This document shows, in pieces, positions 11,441 through 23,655 of a DNA stretch of 64,000 bases. The translations under genes and the position numbers were made by a program. Positions within the stretch are counted from its first letter, which is position 1. The number at the start of each line of letters is the position of its first letter. The notes beneath the pieces were generated by a model, which had not been told where the DNA came from, ran no database searches, and was given only the letters and a program-made list of their open reading frames with translations. Source of the DNA: Rhabdophis nuchalis. Lineage: Eukaryota; Chordata; Lepidosauria; Squamata; Natricidae. The stretch covers positions 184,900,462 to 184,964,461 of the forward strand of contig CM077644.1 of NCBI GenBank assembly GCA_039707465.1, read 5' to 3'.

Positions 11441-11909
11441 CTATACATTGGTTTACATAATCATTCAGACTTTGTTTTTCCTCTTCTATAGTTTGATCGA
11501 TTTACAATACTCTGCCCCCTATTTTTCTTGGCTGGTACAACCTGTTGATGTCACTTTGTGGATGCAAAGCATGGTACATATTCAAAAATTTGTGCGTTTT
11601 CCAGTCCAAATTTTCCAGTTCAGCCAAAGTCCAGTTTATGATTGCAACTGAGTAGCGTATCACTGGAACTGCCCATGTATTAATGGCTTTGACTATGTTT
11701 TCAGCATTCAGCTTTGATTGTAATATTTTGCAGACCCTCCTGATGTATTTCTTTTGCGTTGACTCTTTGACTTTTCCATTCAATATATTATCTACTTCCA
11801 ATATGCCTAAGTATTTGTAACTGTCATCCTTTACTAATGCTTTCACTATGCTTCCATTTCCTTCTTTTTTTTTTTCATTTTTCCTCGAGGCATGGATAAT
11901 ACAGCACAT

Positions 11910-12889
11910 TTTTTCACTTATTGTTGTTGTTGTTGTTATCAGACATCACCATAGTAATCATGGCTGAGTTTTTAAGCATAAAACAGGCAGTCCAGACATG
12001 TAGATACACAGCTGCTCTTGAGCATGCTATGTTTCAGGTGAACATGTTGGATGTATTAACAAAACAATTAACTCCAGATTTGATATAAGAAGAATGATGC
12101 AAAATAGGAGAAAAACATCCTCATTTTAGAAAATGTGTGTAAATGTATATGTCTGTCTATCTATACACAGTCACACACACACACACACACACACACCTAC
12201 ATGCTATATAGCCTACATGCTATATAGCCAGGACATAGCCTTATAACAAAATAATGTTTTGTATTTTAAACTTTGAATTATGGAATGGTAACACATGATA
12301 TGACTGGATAGTCCTATCTCTGACACATGTGATGGAGAGAATGCGAGCTGAAGAAAATACTAGATGATGGGTAAAAGTAAGAATTTTCCAAGATATTGTC
12401 CCAAAGTAGAAGATAGGGCCAGAGAATGAAGACCTTAAAGGAAAGATGGCTTGGGACAGCCAACTTCAACCCTACAGGACCAACCATTCTAGTAAATTTC
12501 ATTATACTTAGGATTTGTTCTAGGTTTCATGTTGCTTAAGCCAGAATTTCTCTATTTAAGTTGATTTAGTTCTTCCATAGCTAAGAGGCAATTATCATAT
12601 CATAATATAAATTCCTGGCATCTCCAGTTAAAAAGATCAAGCAGCAAGTAAGTTATGTCAAAGATTCTGAAGAGCCAAGATCCATAAGAAGTAGGTAACT
12701 CAAATTCAACTCCTCATACTGGTATTATAGATGGTATGCTCCTCACTGATGAGTGATAGCAAAATAGTTTGCTGCACAATAGTGATTTCCTCCACAGTAT
12801 CTAAAATATAAAATACAATACAATAATAAAATTTGCAGAACTGATCAGCTTTCATCTGATTAATTGTTTTGATTTGTTTACAAGAATTC
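11910..12889. other. Unassigned stretch
   Basis: Contains a short GTT run near 11918-11938 and a (CA)n tract at 12169-12197. A 17-bp direct repeat, 'ctacatgctatatagcc', occurs around 12197-12230. Nothing else recognised. Confidence 0.5.
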
Positions 12890-12897
12890 CTACACAT

Positions 12898-13239
12898 CAG
12901 AGGTGGTATTCAGCAGGTTCTGACCAATTCTGGAGAACCAGTAGCGGAAATTTTGAGTAGTTCAGAGAACTGGTAAATACCACTTCTGACTGACCCTACC
13001 CCTATCTATTCTCTGCCTCACGAGTCCCAGCTCGTGAGGCAGAGAATCCCAAGAAATGGGGATTTTGCAGTATCCTTCCCCTGGATTGGGGAGGGAATGG
13101 AGATTTTGCAGTATCCTTCCCCTGGAGTGGGAAGGAAATGGAGATTTTGCAGTATCCTTCCCCTGCCATGCCCACCAAGGCACGCCCACCAAGCCATGCC
13201 CACAGAACCAGTAGTAAAAAAATTTGAATCCCACCACTG
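12898..13239. mobile_element. hAT-type MITE with internal repeats
   Basis: Imperfect inverted termini CAGAGGTGGTATTCAG and CAGTGGTGGGATTCAA (complement of the right end). Flanks are 8-bp duplications ctacacat (12890-12897) and ctacacgt (13240-13247), differing at one base. The interior holds three copies of a unit containing gattttgcagtatccttccc. A second copy of the family is at 2856-3208. Confidence 0.88.
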
Positions 13240-13247
13240 CTACACGT

Positions 13248-14560
13248 GTGTGCTTTACTTCCAGTGGTGCTTCAGTTGAAGCTAGGATGAAATGAAGGAT
13301 TCCTTCAAAGCCTCAGAGACCTTTGTGAGGTATTTTCCACCCAGTAGCTTTTAACAAAGCAGCTATAACAGCAACAGCAGGAGAGCTCAACCTCACTGGC
13401 CTATCAAATAAACTAGAAGAATATTTGAAGCTTGACAATATGTTTCTTCACATGGAAAAGATTTTCCTTAAGTCTAAAAAAAAATCATCCATTTATCGGC
13501 ACATGTTCATTTTAGTGCCAGAATAATAACTATGAAATAAAAATAATAAATGGTTGCTGAAAAGTTCAGCCAATAAATTATAAAAGCTCTCAACTTGCAT
13601 ATGTTGGCATTTTTATAAAACGTACAGGTGTGATTTTCCCTTAAACAGTGCCTGGTCTAATGTTATCTATTAGCAGTACTTTTTATTTCTTTGAGAATTC
13701 CAAACTCCATTAACGCCATTCTAAAGAGCAAAGACCCACTGAACAATTTTCTCCAGTTGAAGAAACACTTTTCCATGTGAAGAAACATATTAGTCATTCA
13801 ACTTAACGGGGCTAACTTTGGAGAGAATATTTTTTAGCTATTATTATGAAAACGGAAAATAGTTCTTGCAAAGGCTTGGAGGGTTGTTTGGGGCTTTCCC
13901 CCACCCTGCTTTTTTGAAGTGAAATGTGTGTACAAGATCTGAAGAGAGCTTCATTCCCTCACAGAGACTTTTTTTAAAAGAATAAATCTTTAATAGTGTC
14001 AACTCAGTAACCTCACATTTGTAAAGCAAAATCCTCAAGTGGCCATCTAAAAGAGTCTGTTGTTTATCAACACATACCTTGCAGATATGCTTCAGTTTAT
14101 TTGCTGGGCTTCAAAAAATGAAAATAGGAAGAACATTAAGAAGGGTACATGTGGATTTAAAAAAAAACAAACACTCCTAAACTGAATGACACCAGGCAAA
14201 ATCTTTGGTAGCTCTTCTTCATATCCCAGCTGTCTATTGCAAATAGAAGTCTGTTCAAATCTCCCATTTTCTGTCTACCTACATCAAATATTAAAGCAGA
14301 AGATACTTTAAATAATCTCCACATTCACTGTTTCCCAATTCACTGCTGGCACCTAATTAGAAACATATTGTGAAATAAAGTGAGGAAAAATAGAGTTCAA
14401 ATTTAAAACTCATTAGTACTTTAATTTCATTAAGTGTTAGAGAGGTACTTCCTCATTTAAAACCTCCTCGTGGATCTATGTAAATGTAGACCTGTATAGG
14501 TTGTTTAATCCCCAATATTCAAATATTACCATTGGTCAATATGCCATTACCAAAGAGCAG
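13248..14560. other. Unassigned stretch
   Basis: AT-rich, no element or gene recognised. Open frames here are short and lack coding character. Confidence 0.5.
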
Positions 14561-15330
14561 GTGGCAGTTGTCTCTAGAAGTGCATGGCTTCATGTTGTAT
14601 AGTAGTTGCACCTTCCTGGATTGGGAGCCTCTGCTTATAGGCACTCATCTCCTGGTCACTTCCAGGAGGGACTCCTGTGCTGTTTGTAATGTGCTGTTTG
14701 TGGAGCAGCCCTTGAAAAGTATGTGGAAGTTTCAGCTGGTAAATAATATAGTGACACAGACAGTTACGTCTGCCCCTACCTAGAATGGCATATATTACAC
14801 CTCTGCTCTGCAAACTGCACTGATTACAAGTTTGCTTCCATGGCCAGTTCATGGTTTTGACCTCAATGGCATGGGGATGGATTATTTGAGAGGCCACCTC
14901 TCCCTGATTATATCTGCCCATCAGGTCTGGCAAAAGAGGAATGCTAAGGATCTACCCAGAACCCAAGAGATGGACTTTTTGTGTGGTGCATCTGCACTGT
15001 GAAATATTATCCATCACTACCAACCCAAGGTGAGGTTGACCCCATCCCGGTCAACTCTTAGTAACTCCCTCAAAATCCGGTTGTATCAACAGTCCTGGGG
15101 GTCTCAAGGGAATGGTGGGAATGGTTAGCTGATGAGGTAGCTCCATTGTCCATAATATCTGATGCTCTTTCCTTTTGATTATAAAAATTAATGCTTTAAT
15201 TGTTGATCACTTTTTATATTGCTATTTTATAGGTTTTTATTGTTCACTGCTGAGTCACATTTTGTGAGATAGGCAGGCAGCCATGTAAATAGGATAAATA
15301 AAATGGATGCTCTGTCAAGAGTAATCATAA
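14561..15330. other. Possible decayed retroelement, unidentified
   Basis: Less AT-rich than its flanks, with open frames of 83 and 119 codons on opposite strands at 14532-14933. The minus frame contains GVIYAIL, faintly like the GIY-YIG core of Penelope-like elements, but neighbouring catalytic motifs are not visible. Recorded as unknown. Confidence 0.25.
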
Positions 15331-17400
15331 CATTGCCATCTGCTTGACTGCTTTTCAACCTGTATTTTTTTTTCATATGCAGCCTGTTTTCAGCAGTTTT
15401 CAACAGTTCCTGAAAGCTTTGTGCAGTTTCAGAAGGTAGTTGGTCCAAAAAAAGACAATGCTGTCCACCATTTTGAATAATAGACAGTTGATTTGAAAGT
15501 ACTTTTTTTTTTTACTTACATACAAATTCAAACTAAACACACAGTTGGGAACAGAACTCATTCTTCACTCAGGGACTGCTTGTAGTCTAGTTTGGGAAGT
15601 CAAAAATATATATCCTATAATGTTTGCTAAGAAAATAGCTAGTAATTCTTATGGAGAATTTTATTTTGCATCATGCAGTCTTACTCAAATAGTGGGATGA
15701 TTCATTTCAATACCTCATAACCCAAGCTTATGCACTTGTTGCTTTTCTATTTCTAAAGTCAGAATGCTGCCAAAAGTAATAGATGTAATAGATTCATCCA
15801 AAAGGCATAATTAGAAGATAGTTGGCACTGTCAATAATTTTGAAAATCTATTTTCAAACAAGAATTTTAAAAGATTTAGTATCATTTATTTACTCAGATA
15901 AACTTCTACATGCAATCAATATTTTCATTCCCTTGTTACTGTAATAAATCGTACATGATCAATATCTGGCTCCATCTTCAGTAAATATGAATACGTCTGA
16001 CCAATACATGCTACATGTACAACAACTGACAAAAATTCTAGTGTACTTCTAGCAATTGCAAGTCTGTGCATCACAAAGCTCACCTCAGCCCCACATCAAA
16101 TATGTTCAAAAAAAGTCACCATATGCAAAGCAGTAATCACCATATCTCTATAGTAAGTCCGAATATGAGAAGCCAGCCTTAAAGTTTCCTTTTACAAGAT
16201 GCTTACATTTTTTATTCTACAGTGCATTTTAAATCTCATTATGATTTCTTAAAATCCTAGGGTAGATTCCACTGAAACCATGGCAACCTTTTCTTTGATA
16301 AAACTAAACGCCTTTACTTGCCATTTTGTATGTTAAAGAAATATATAATTTCTTTACTATTCAGCCCATCAGTTTTAATACGAAATGCCTTTATCCTTGC
16401 AAATCTCATGGGACAAAGTATTTAGAAGAACTTCATTTTACAGAGTAATGAAAATACCAAAGCAGAAACATTTCACTACTAATACTTCAGCCTGACTGTT
16501 TCTTAAGCTCTGTCACCCACTGAACAAACTATACTTGCATGTAATTGGAACAATCCAGTCAAGCACAGATGCTGAGTGACGAGGCTGTATTCACTCAGCA
16601 TTTTACTTCAGTAGTCAATCATCTCTCATCATTTTCTCTTAGTAAATTAGACATTTCAGTTTCACAGTGGCTTACATCTGTTCAGAGATGCTGAATAATA
16701 TCCCTGCCTTTTGCAGTCTGTTTTTTAAAAAAAGACCAATATGTTTTATATGTTTTAATCTTAGCTTTTAAGTCAAACTCTTACACAAGTCTTATATAAA
16801 AAAGCAGGAAAGCAGGAATGAAAATATGGTGTTCCACATCTCTTTGGTCTTCTTTGAAAACATTAGTAACCCAAAGTACGCTACAAAATGAGTAAGAAGT
16901 TTAGGATGAAAAGCTTTTGCTTAATAAGGGAATGGGGGTAAAAAAAAGAATCAAAATACATCTATAAACTGAGATTTATATGGAGTCCACACAAACCAAG
17001 GACTGAAGCCAAGATTTCAGATCTTCATCTAATTTCAGAAGTTATGAGTTGCTTGAATAATGGTCAAGGATGACTTGTGAATGAACTTGTATGCCATGAG
17101 GGGGGAATACTTTGCTCTGAATTTTTATATGCATTTACTTAATTAGTACCTCTGCAAATCAGGTGGCATGCTACAAGTAAAAAATCTGCTATAAAAATTT
17201 AAATGTATTAATCTCCACAAAAAGCAAATATATGTATTAATGAACAATGTTCAACCTATATGAACTACTAGGGAATGTGAAATGCATTACACTAAGGAGA
17301 ATTGTGGAAATAAATGCTTGTCACATATGCGAAGAAGAAAAGTGTGTGAAGTGTTTGTGAAGTTTCTATCTTCTTGCTTGCTTTTTTTTCTTATCAATAA
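15331..17400. other. Unassigned, probably unique sequence
   Basis: About 2 kb without transposon signatures, microsatellites or long frames. One of the longest repeat-poor stretches in the window and therefore likely to be single-copy intron or intergenic DNA. Confidence 0.45.
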
Positions 17401-17428
17401 AACAGAAAGAAAGAAAGAAAGAAAGAAC
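17401..17428. repeat. (GAAA)n microsatellite
   Basis: About six GAAA units. A short (TTTA)n run lies at 17731-17750. Confidence 0.9.
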
Positions 17429-17857
17429 TTTCAACCAGGAAAATGAGAAAAATCAAAATTGACAGATTCACTCATCCCAGGTTATAGACCCATTCAATGG
17501 GCAACCTGGTAGAATTGAAGGTCAAAGGTGATGGAGATGGTCCTGGATGAGCTGCCAAGTATTTCAACCTAACAGCCAGCCCTTATATTGGAGCAAGATA
17601 CCCAATCTAATGACAGTTGTTGAAGATTAAGAAGCAGTAGAAAGATGGTGGAGCAGAAAGTTACCTGCATTCTGCAGACTAGCACAGAAATTAAAATGGT
17701 CCCTCACATATAGTAGAGGATATTGTTCCATTTATTTATTTATTTATTTCAAATGCATGCAGTATAAACACAATAAATAAAAAGGACAAAGAAAACCATT
17801 TAACACCAAACACATCTACACATATTTGCCATTAGTTTGCTCTTCTTTATGTTTTAT

Positions 17858-18020
17858 GTAGAACATAGAATAAAAGGGTTGGAAGGAACCTTGGAGGTCT
17901 TCAGTCCAACCCCTTGTCCATGGCAAAAAATCCTATACTATTCTGGACTAATGGCTGTCCAGTCTCTTCTTGTCACAACCTTTTAGAGTCATTAGTCTCT
18001 TCAATGGATTGTTAGAACTG
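17858..18020 (-). mobile_element. CR1 LINE 3' fragment
   Basis: Complement of the CR1 3' end: gggttggaaggaaccttgg, then agtccaacccc, then ctgtccagtctcttctt. Short and decayed, with no coding part. Confidence 0.7.
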
Positions 18021-18380
18021 CAGAAAAAACAATTGCCACCAGCCTGCTTTCCATTGAGGAGCTATATACTGCACAAGACTTAAAGAGTACTGAGAAAATA
18101 TCTACAGCCCCCACCCCCCCAAAAAAAAATTCTGAACATAAACTGTTTCAACTCCTCTTGTTAGCATACTGCTATAGGGCATTCCAAAACAACTGGACAC
18201 ACAGGCAGATTTTTCCCCCTGTGGCATCACTTTGCTAAACACCTAATTACCACAGCACTGTCTTATGACTAAGGATATTTACCCATGTAGTAGGGCTGCA
18301 TTACTATTCTCCATCTCATCTTTCTTATTACCTTCTCCTATTGCACTGCAGACAATTTCCTTGTGTTTTTGGCAGTGGTT

Positions 18381-18690
18381 TGGTTTCCAAGCTTGGTTTA
18401 AATTTAGTTTCTGAACGTTTTGTTACCAGACTAAGTAACATCATTAGCAGGATTTTCTTGTCCTATTCCTCTTTAGCTTATAAATGTCTTCTAAACAAGC
18501 TAAAGAGAAATAGGACAAGAAAATCCTGAATGAAATGTTCAGAAACTAAACTGAAACAAGCTTGGAGAGCAAACCATCGCCAACATCTAAAACCCAAGCT
18601 GCAAGTATTTTCTATTATTTCAAGTCCCTTGTGCGTCCCAATCACACTTGGCCAATAAAATAATATTCTATATTCTTTTCTTAGTCTAAT
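18381..18690 (-). mobile_element. Penelope-like element terminal repeat, palindromic
   Basis: An imperfect inverted repeat: 'caggattttcttgtcctatt' near 18450 pairs with its complement near 18510, and 'ccaagcttgg' near 18388 pairs with 'caagcttgga' near 18558. The left part carries a decayed hammerhead motif on the minus strand (18411-18448). Head-to-tail or inverted terminal repeats with such motifs are typical of Penelope-like elements. No protein part is visible here. Confidence 0.6.
18411..18448 (-). ncRNA. Degenerate hammerhead ribozyme relic
   Basis: The minus strand keeps the hammerhead layout of Penelope-like elements. The core CTGATGA is seen as CTAATGA. Stem II is intact (GTTAC pairing with GTAAC around ttagtctg). 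The second core box GAAA is seen as AAAA, and the cleavage site GTC as GTT. Each box has one change, so self-cleavage is unlikely. Family knowledge is from published hammerheads in Penelope-like retroelements. Confidence 0.55.
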
Positions 18691-19430
18691 TTTCCACTTA
18701 TGCTCTTTGACTTTTATGAGTAGATCCAGTAGATCCTTTGCATTTCCAGTTATTGGAGAATTGTCATCATACTATAGGTTACTGAAGTTTCTTCCTTTAG
18801 TTTCAAAACCCCGCTCATTTTCAAATCCAGTTTCTCTTAATAGATAGTCTCTCTGTCTATAGATTTCAAATGTATTTTAATGGGTTTTTAATTATTTTTA
18901 GCACGGGATAATATTGTTTAATTGTGTTTTAAAGTATGTATTTTTGTATTTATTGTTTATATTGTTTTTTAGTTCCTCCTGTGCACCGCCCCGGGTCCCT
19001 GTGGGGAGAGGGAGCGGTTAATAAATTCGAATTTATTATTATATTATTATTATTATTATTATAATATCTGTAGATTGAATAAATAAGGATCATGTCTCAT
19101 TCTTTTGCCAACCTGGAGCTAGTCTGTTTTGCCATGTTCTATCAGCACTGTGGCTTCTGGACCTGTTTGGGGTTGACTAATGAGGTCAATTAGAGGTTTC
19201 AGGATTCCCATTTTTTTCTGAACACTTTCCCCATCAGAGGCCTTTCTAAAATCAATTAAGCCTATATTGATTTTTTTTTTTAAATTCTCATTTGTGACAG
19301 AAATAATGGCTCATGTTGCTCAGACTTTTATAAACCAGGCTTGAACATCTGGCATCTCTTTCCATGAAGGACTCTACATTTTGATTATGGAAATTATTAA
19401 CACTTTTCTTTCATTAACAACCCCAAGCAG
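18690..19430 (-). pseudogene. Bov-B/RTE-type LINE reverse transcriptase remnant
   Basis: Minus-strand readings resemble the Bov-B reverse transcriptase. One piece at about 19300-19090 gives an IDFRKASD-like palm motif, then GPEATVLIEHGKT. The other, at 18860-18690, gives a decayed YADD region (read as 'YDDN' after a stop) and DLLDLLIKVKEH. The two are separated by an L2-like tail inserted at 18866-19066. Many stops and frame changes. RTE elements encode one protein with endonuclease and reverse transcriptase, and only part of the latter remains. Confidence 0.55.
18866..19066 (+). mobile_element. L2-like LINE 3' tail nested in Bov-B
   Basis: Family 3' end 'cctgtgcaccgccccgggtc' followed by an A/T tail and (ATT)n. 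Flanked by tctatagatt (18856-18865) and tctgtagatt (19067-19076), a 10-bp target-site duplication with one mismatch. The host Bov-B sequence continues on both sides. Confidence 0.88.
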
Positions 19431-19435
19431 TTTGT

Positions 19436-20027
19436 TTAAGGCATAGGATATGAACTAGGAAATTCAAAGGGAAGTGGGGGGGAATAGCTTGATAAAAGAG
19501 AGGCTTATGATGATTTAGCCTTCATGCTGCCTTTGCATTTAAGGCATGATACATTAGTGGCAACTTATCTATATCAGCCCATGTAGAATTTTTCTAAGCA
19601 GATAAATATATGCAGACATCAAGCGGTTCTGACAGTTCCATTTGCACAAGGAACGCCTTTTGCTTTCAGGTATTATTGCTCAAGTGTCAGACAAGTTCTT
19701 TTCACTGCTCAAAGAAACAACTCAAGACCTTCTTGTCTACCTTTGCACGGTATTTTAGATAAATTTAGATATCTTTTTTCACTCTTTCTTCACCTTGCAA
19801 AGGGGAAGATCCTACTGATGCTTGAACATCCAGACCACTACATGGAAGGAATACAAAAAGCCATCAGAAATGATATTATAGTCAGGGCTTGGATGCAGGC
19901 TCCACTTACTCTTCACCTACTCTAACTTCTGCCACTGGTTTGCTGTATTTATACTTTTTTTATAAATATATACACAGACTGCTCAGATTCTGAGGGAAAT
20001 CTTTTTAGTTGATATTTTATCTATCAT
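19436..20027. other. Unassigned stretch
   Basis: About 590 bp with no recognisable element. A 60-codon frame at 19743-19925 is not supported by splice sites or motifs. Confidence 0.45.
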
Positions 20028-20455
<428 letters not shown>

Positions 20456-20849
20456 GTATATGTGTGTGTATTCTTTTTGATTCAAAATATAACTAATCAT
20501 ACTTAATTTCCGCCAAATAAAATGGTGAGGCACATCAAGCAGTTTATACATTCAAGAAAAGCGTGTAAAACAAGCTTCTAATGTAGCTGCAACAGCAACT
20601 AAGCAAAATTTGAGCAGGTTCCTAATAAACTATAGGAATAGTCCACAAATCATAACTGAAAATACTCTCACGGAACTGTTCCTGTTGCCATCCAGATAAG
20701 TAAGAAAAGAATCTGATCATCTGGCCATACCTACTGTGTATGATTAACCAAGTTGGCAAGATAGTAGTTCAGAAATTCTGGCAATCTCTGCACTACTGAT
20801 CTCAAGGGAGCATTTTTCACAGAAGAGGTTGTTTAACTCATGATATATA
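20456..20849. other. Unassigned stretch
   Basis: About 390 bp after the Bkm-type array. The minus-strand frame upstream reads into it only after a stop. Nothing else seen. Confidence 0.4.
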
Positions 20850-21063
20850 TGTTGATGATTGCCTTGACCATGTCCATGTGGTCAATCTCAGCTAACAAGA
20901 CAAAATACTGCAAGAATATATTTCCCAGGACACAAAGATTCAGACAAGTAGATTTATTGTGGCAAAGTGTAAGGTAACTTTGAAAGAATTCCAGTAATTG
21001 TGGTGCATCTTTGTGTACTACAGTGTTCAATTCCTTGTATTTCTTTCTCCTACTTACTTTCTG
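20850..21063 (-). pseudogene. Weak exon or retropseudogene candidate, unidentified
   Basis: A minus-strand frame of about 70 codons has helical, HEAT-like composition (for example LLEFFQSYLTL, then NIFLQYFVLLAEID). It begins just after a plausible acceptor (tctttgcag at about 21064-21072) and ends at a stop near 20836. The reading beyond the stop still looks partly protein-like, which would suit a decayed retrocopy. I do not recognise the protein, and there is no matching downstream donor. Confidence 0.25.
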
Positions 21064-21799
21064 CAAAGAGCTAGAAATGTGTGTTTGTTTTGGGTGGCAG
21101 ATGCAGATTCATTTTTTAAATTAGATACGCTACCCATAATCAGAACAATCACCTCACAGTGTGGGAAAGGGGGAGGCTGTGAGGCAAGAAGTCAAGGAAC
21201 ACAAAGATATTATATATAATACATATAGGTATTATACTGTATATTATATAAGCATACTGTGTATAGAAGGGAACTGAAGAGTTTATTTTTATCATAGCTG
21301 GAAATTAGAGGAGAAATGTAATGGGCTCAGTCTGATCTGATATAGTACAGGAAAGATCAATAAATATGGCGTGCAGGTTCTTGGAAGAATCTGTGCTGGA
21401 CAGAAATTGTGTGTGTGTGTGCGCGCACGTGTGCACACACACACGCACACGATCCTAAACATACATGGAAAGGCCTTAGCAATGATAGAAAGTGGCAGAA
21501 ATCTAAGAAGACTTGGCGAGATACAATTCTTTCTTGAGGGGCTAGTGCACCATCTAAAATCTTGTAAAAAGTGTAGCACTTTCAGGATGGGTAAAGATTG
21601 AGGCAGAGTGTGGTAACAGGCCTGGACAGTAACTGAAAGATGACTGAAAAGGTATGTTTTAAGTAAAAGAGTGAACTCAAGTTATTATGATTGAAATCAG
21701 CCATGATCTGTAATTCAGACTAACTGTCCTACTGGCCATTTACATCATAATTAATGTGTTTTTCCTGGTGGAGTTCATCTTTTCTGTTTCAGCTTTGGA
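21064..21799. other. Unassigned stretch with a GT/CA tract
   Basis: Contains alternating (GT)n, GCGC and (CA)n at about 21408-21450, a Z-DNA-prone purine-pyrimidine run. Nothing else recognised. Confidence 0.5.
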
Positions 21800-22775
21800 T
21801 GTGGGTATTTATTTTATTTTATTTATTTATTTTATTTTATTAAATTTATACCCCGCCCTTCTCCTTGTTAGGACCCAGGGCGGCGCACAGGCATTATTAA
21901 AACCACAAAAATACAATAAATATCAATTTAAAATATATTAAATTAGTTAACCCGTGCTAAAACCCATGTTAAAAACCTTCCCAAATTATAATTTATTTTT
22001 AAAAAGTCAGAAACGGGGGGCTATCCTAGGCCGGCTTGTTGAAATAAATATGTTTTAAGACGTTGGCGGAAGAGGCGGAGGTCCAAGATAGTGCGAAGGT
22101 CGGGGGGTAGGTCGTTCCAGAGGGCCGGGCCCGCCACAGAGAAGGCCCTTCCCCTGGGTGTCGCCAACCGGCATTGCCCCGCCGACGGCACCCGGAGAAG
22201 GCCCTCTCTGTGGGAGCGGATCGGACGAAGGGATGTATGGGGCAGGAGGCGGTCTCGTATATAGCTAGGCCCCGAGCCATGGAACGATTTAAAGATGGTT
22301 GTCAACACCTTGAAGCGCACTCGAAAGGCCACAGGCAGCCAGTGCAGCTCGCACAGGAGAGGTGTTACGTGGGTTTGCCTTGAGGCACCCATAATCACCC
22401 GCGCGGCCGCATTCTGTACTAACTGTAGCTTTCGAGTGCACCTCAAGGGGAGCCCCATGTAGAGAGCGTTGCAGTAATCCAGCCGGGATGTCACAAGCGC
22501 TTGAGTGACTGTGCGAAGGGCTCCCCGGTCCAGTAAGGGGCGCAACTGGCGTATCAGGCGTACCTGATAGAACGCCCCCCTGGCCACGGCCGCCACATGG
22601 TCCTCCATGGACAGCCGGGAATCCAGGAGGACACCCAAGTTGTGCGCCCTCTCCACAGGGGCCAGTTGTTCGCCCCCAATGGCCAGTGTTGGACTTAACT
22701 GGCTGAAGCGGGGTGCCGGAAACCACAGCCACTTGGTCTTGGACGGGTTGAGTTTGAGTTTGTTACTACCCATTA
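21800..22775 (-). mobile_element. L2-like LINE, 5'-truncated, with (ATTTT)n tail
   Basis: Complement of the family 3' end at 21850-21890 (accccgcccttctcc), bordered by ATTTT-type repeats at 21808-21845 that form the tail. Coding sequence runs to about 22773, where homology stops abruptly next to unrelated DNA. High GC in the coding part contrasts with the flanks. Confidence 0.9.
22021..22773 (-). pseudogene. L2/CR1-type LINE ORF2, C-terminal fragment
   Basis: 250 codons without a stop, covering the region after the YADD box to the polyprotein end. It starts near [18 protein letters not shown]. It then carries [48 protein letters not shown], and the terminal GPALWNDLPPDLR block. It lacks endonuclease and the catalytic palm, so it cannot act alone. 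The clean frame suggests a fairly recent insertion or a short time under decay. The ATG used is internal, not a real start. Confidence 0.88.
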
Positions 22776-23655
22776 TGGAATGGAACTGATACCTGAAAGT
22801 TAAACTGGACTATAAAATGATTGGTGTGCTTATGCAGATCATGATTCTCAGATTGCCCAAAAATATAGGAATACACTTAAGATTGGCTTCCTTCTAAGGA
22901 AAAATAATGGCAACTATTTCTATAAAAAGTACCTTCCAGTTTGGTTCATCTCTGTTTTTAAGATGCAAGAGACCATAAATTTATAGAAAGTTCACTCTTC
23001 CACTGTAATATACAGAAGGTTTTTAAGAAACTGCAAAAACACCCTCCCCTTCCCCTTTTCTTTAACATAACAATAACAAAAAATACATGTTATGTTCATG
23101 TTTCACAAGTCATCTATTTGTTACATAATAAGAGTAATTTTCATGGCTTTGTACTAAATGTACAAGAAATTGCTTGCACAATTAGACTCTGCTTCCTTCA
23201 TGATTTATTCACCTGAATAAAACCATTTATAGCCTGTCCTGTCATAAACATCACCCACTGCATAATACATTTAGCTTGAGATGAAAGTTGAAAATATTTC
23301 ATAAGACAATAGCAGCTTTTTTGTATAAAACCATTCATACTCAACTGCATAGTTGTTAAATATAGCTTATCTTTCAGTATGCAAATTCTAAAATGTAAAT
23401 AAGTAAATGTTTCCATGCTAAATAGGCTGTGCCAGAGGCATTTTAAAATGTTTCAATGAATTACATGATCAAACACATAATTTAACTTCAAATTCGGCTC
23501 ACAAAGGATGAAAACCAAACTAATGATGTAAGACAAGCCTACTTCGCCGCATTTATGCAGTTTAGGCAAAGTCATTTTAGGATTGTAAACAAAGCAATTT
23601 GTAATGTCCAGAAACCACCGAGGTTAGTAAAATAACTCTAAATTTAAATATATAC
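22776..23655. other. Unassigned, probably unique sequence
   Basis: About 880 bp with no transposon signal. Because it adjoins the exon candidate at 23656-23816, it may be intron. Confidence 0.4.

Larger units (their letters stand above)
9843..11909 (-). pseudogene. R4-type LINE polyprotein remnant (RT end, zinc motif, restriction-like endonuclease)
   Basis: Read on the minus strand from 11909, the order matches R4/R2-group LINEs. First comes the end of the reverse transcriptase (YKYLGILEVD, NTWAVPVIRY, LHPQSDINRLYQPRK). A linker at 11250-11100 includes KALHGQH. A Cys-His knuckle lies in 10478-10380 (CNNKVETVSHLTCEC). The restriction-like endonuclease motif is ILWDFQIQTE...MPDIMVVE near 10160-10230, and the C-terminal block IPIVIGALG-type is at 10091-9843. 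Such proteins nick the target and reverse transcribe. This copy is dead: the catalytic Lys after MPDIMVVE is lost to a Gly and stop, frames shift, and two younger elements are inserted (10580-11100 and 11255-11440). The YADD half is missing. Confidence 0.7.

Noticed and set aside
13013..13046. Small hairpin (ctgcctcacgagtc and its complement) as a terminator or regulatory site
   Set aside because: It lies within a hAT MITE; rho-independent terminators are not relevant in a vertebrate genome.
14574..14933. 119-codon minus frame as a GIY-YIG domain
   Set aside because: Only a GVIYAI-like string matches; the expected flanking Cys and Arg motifs are missing.
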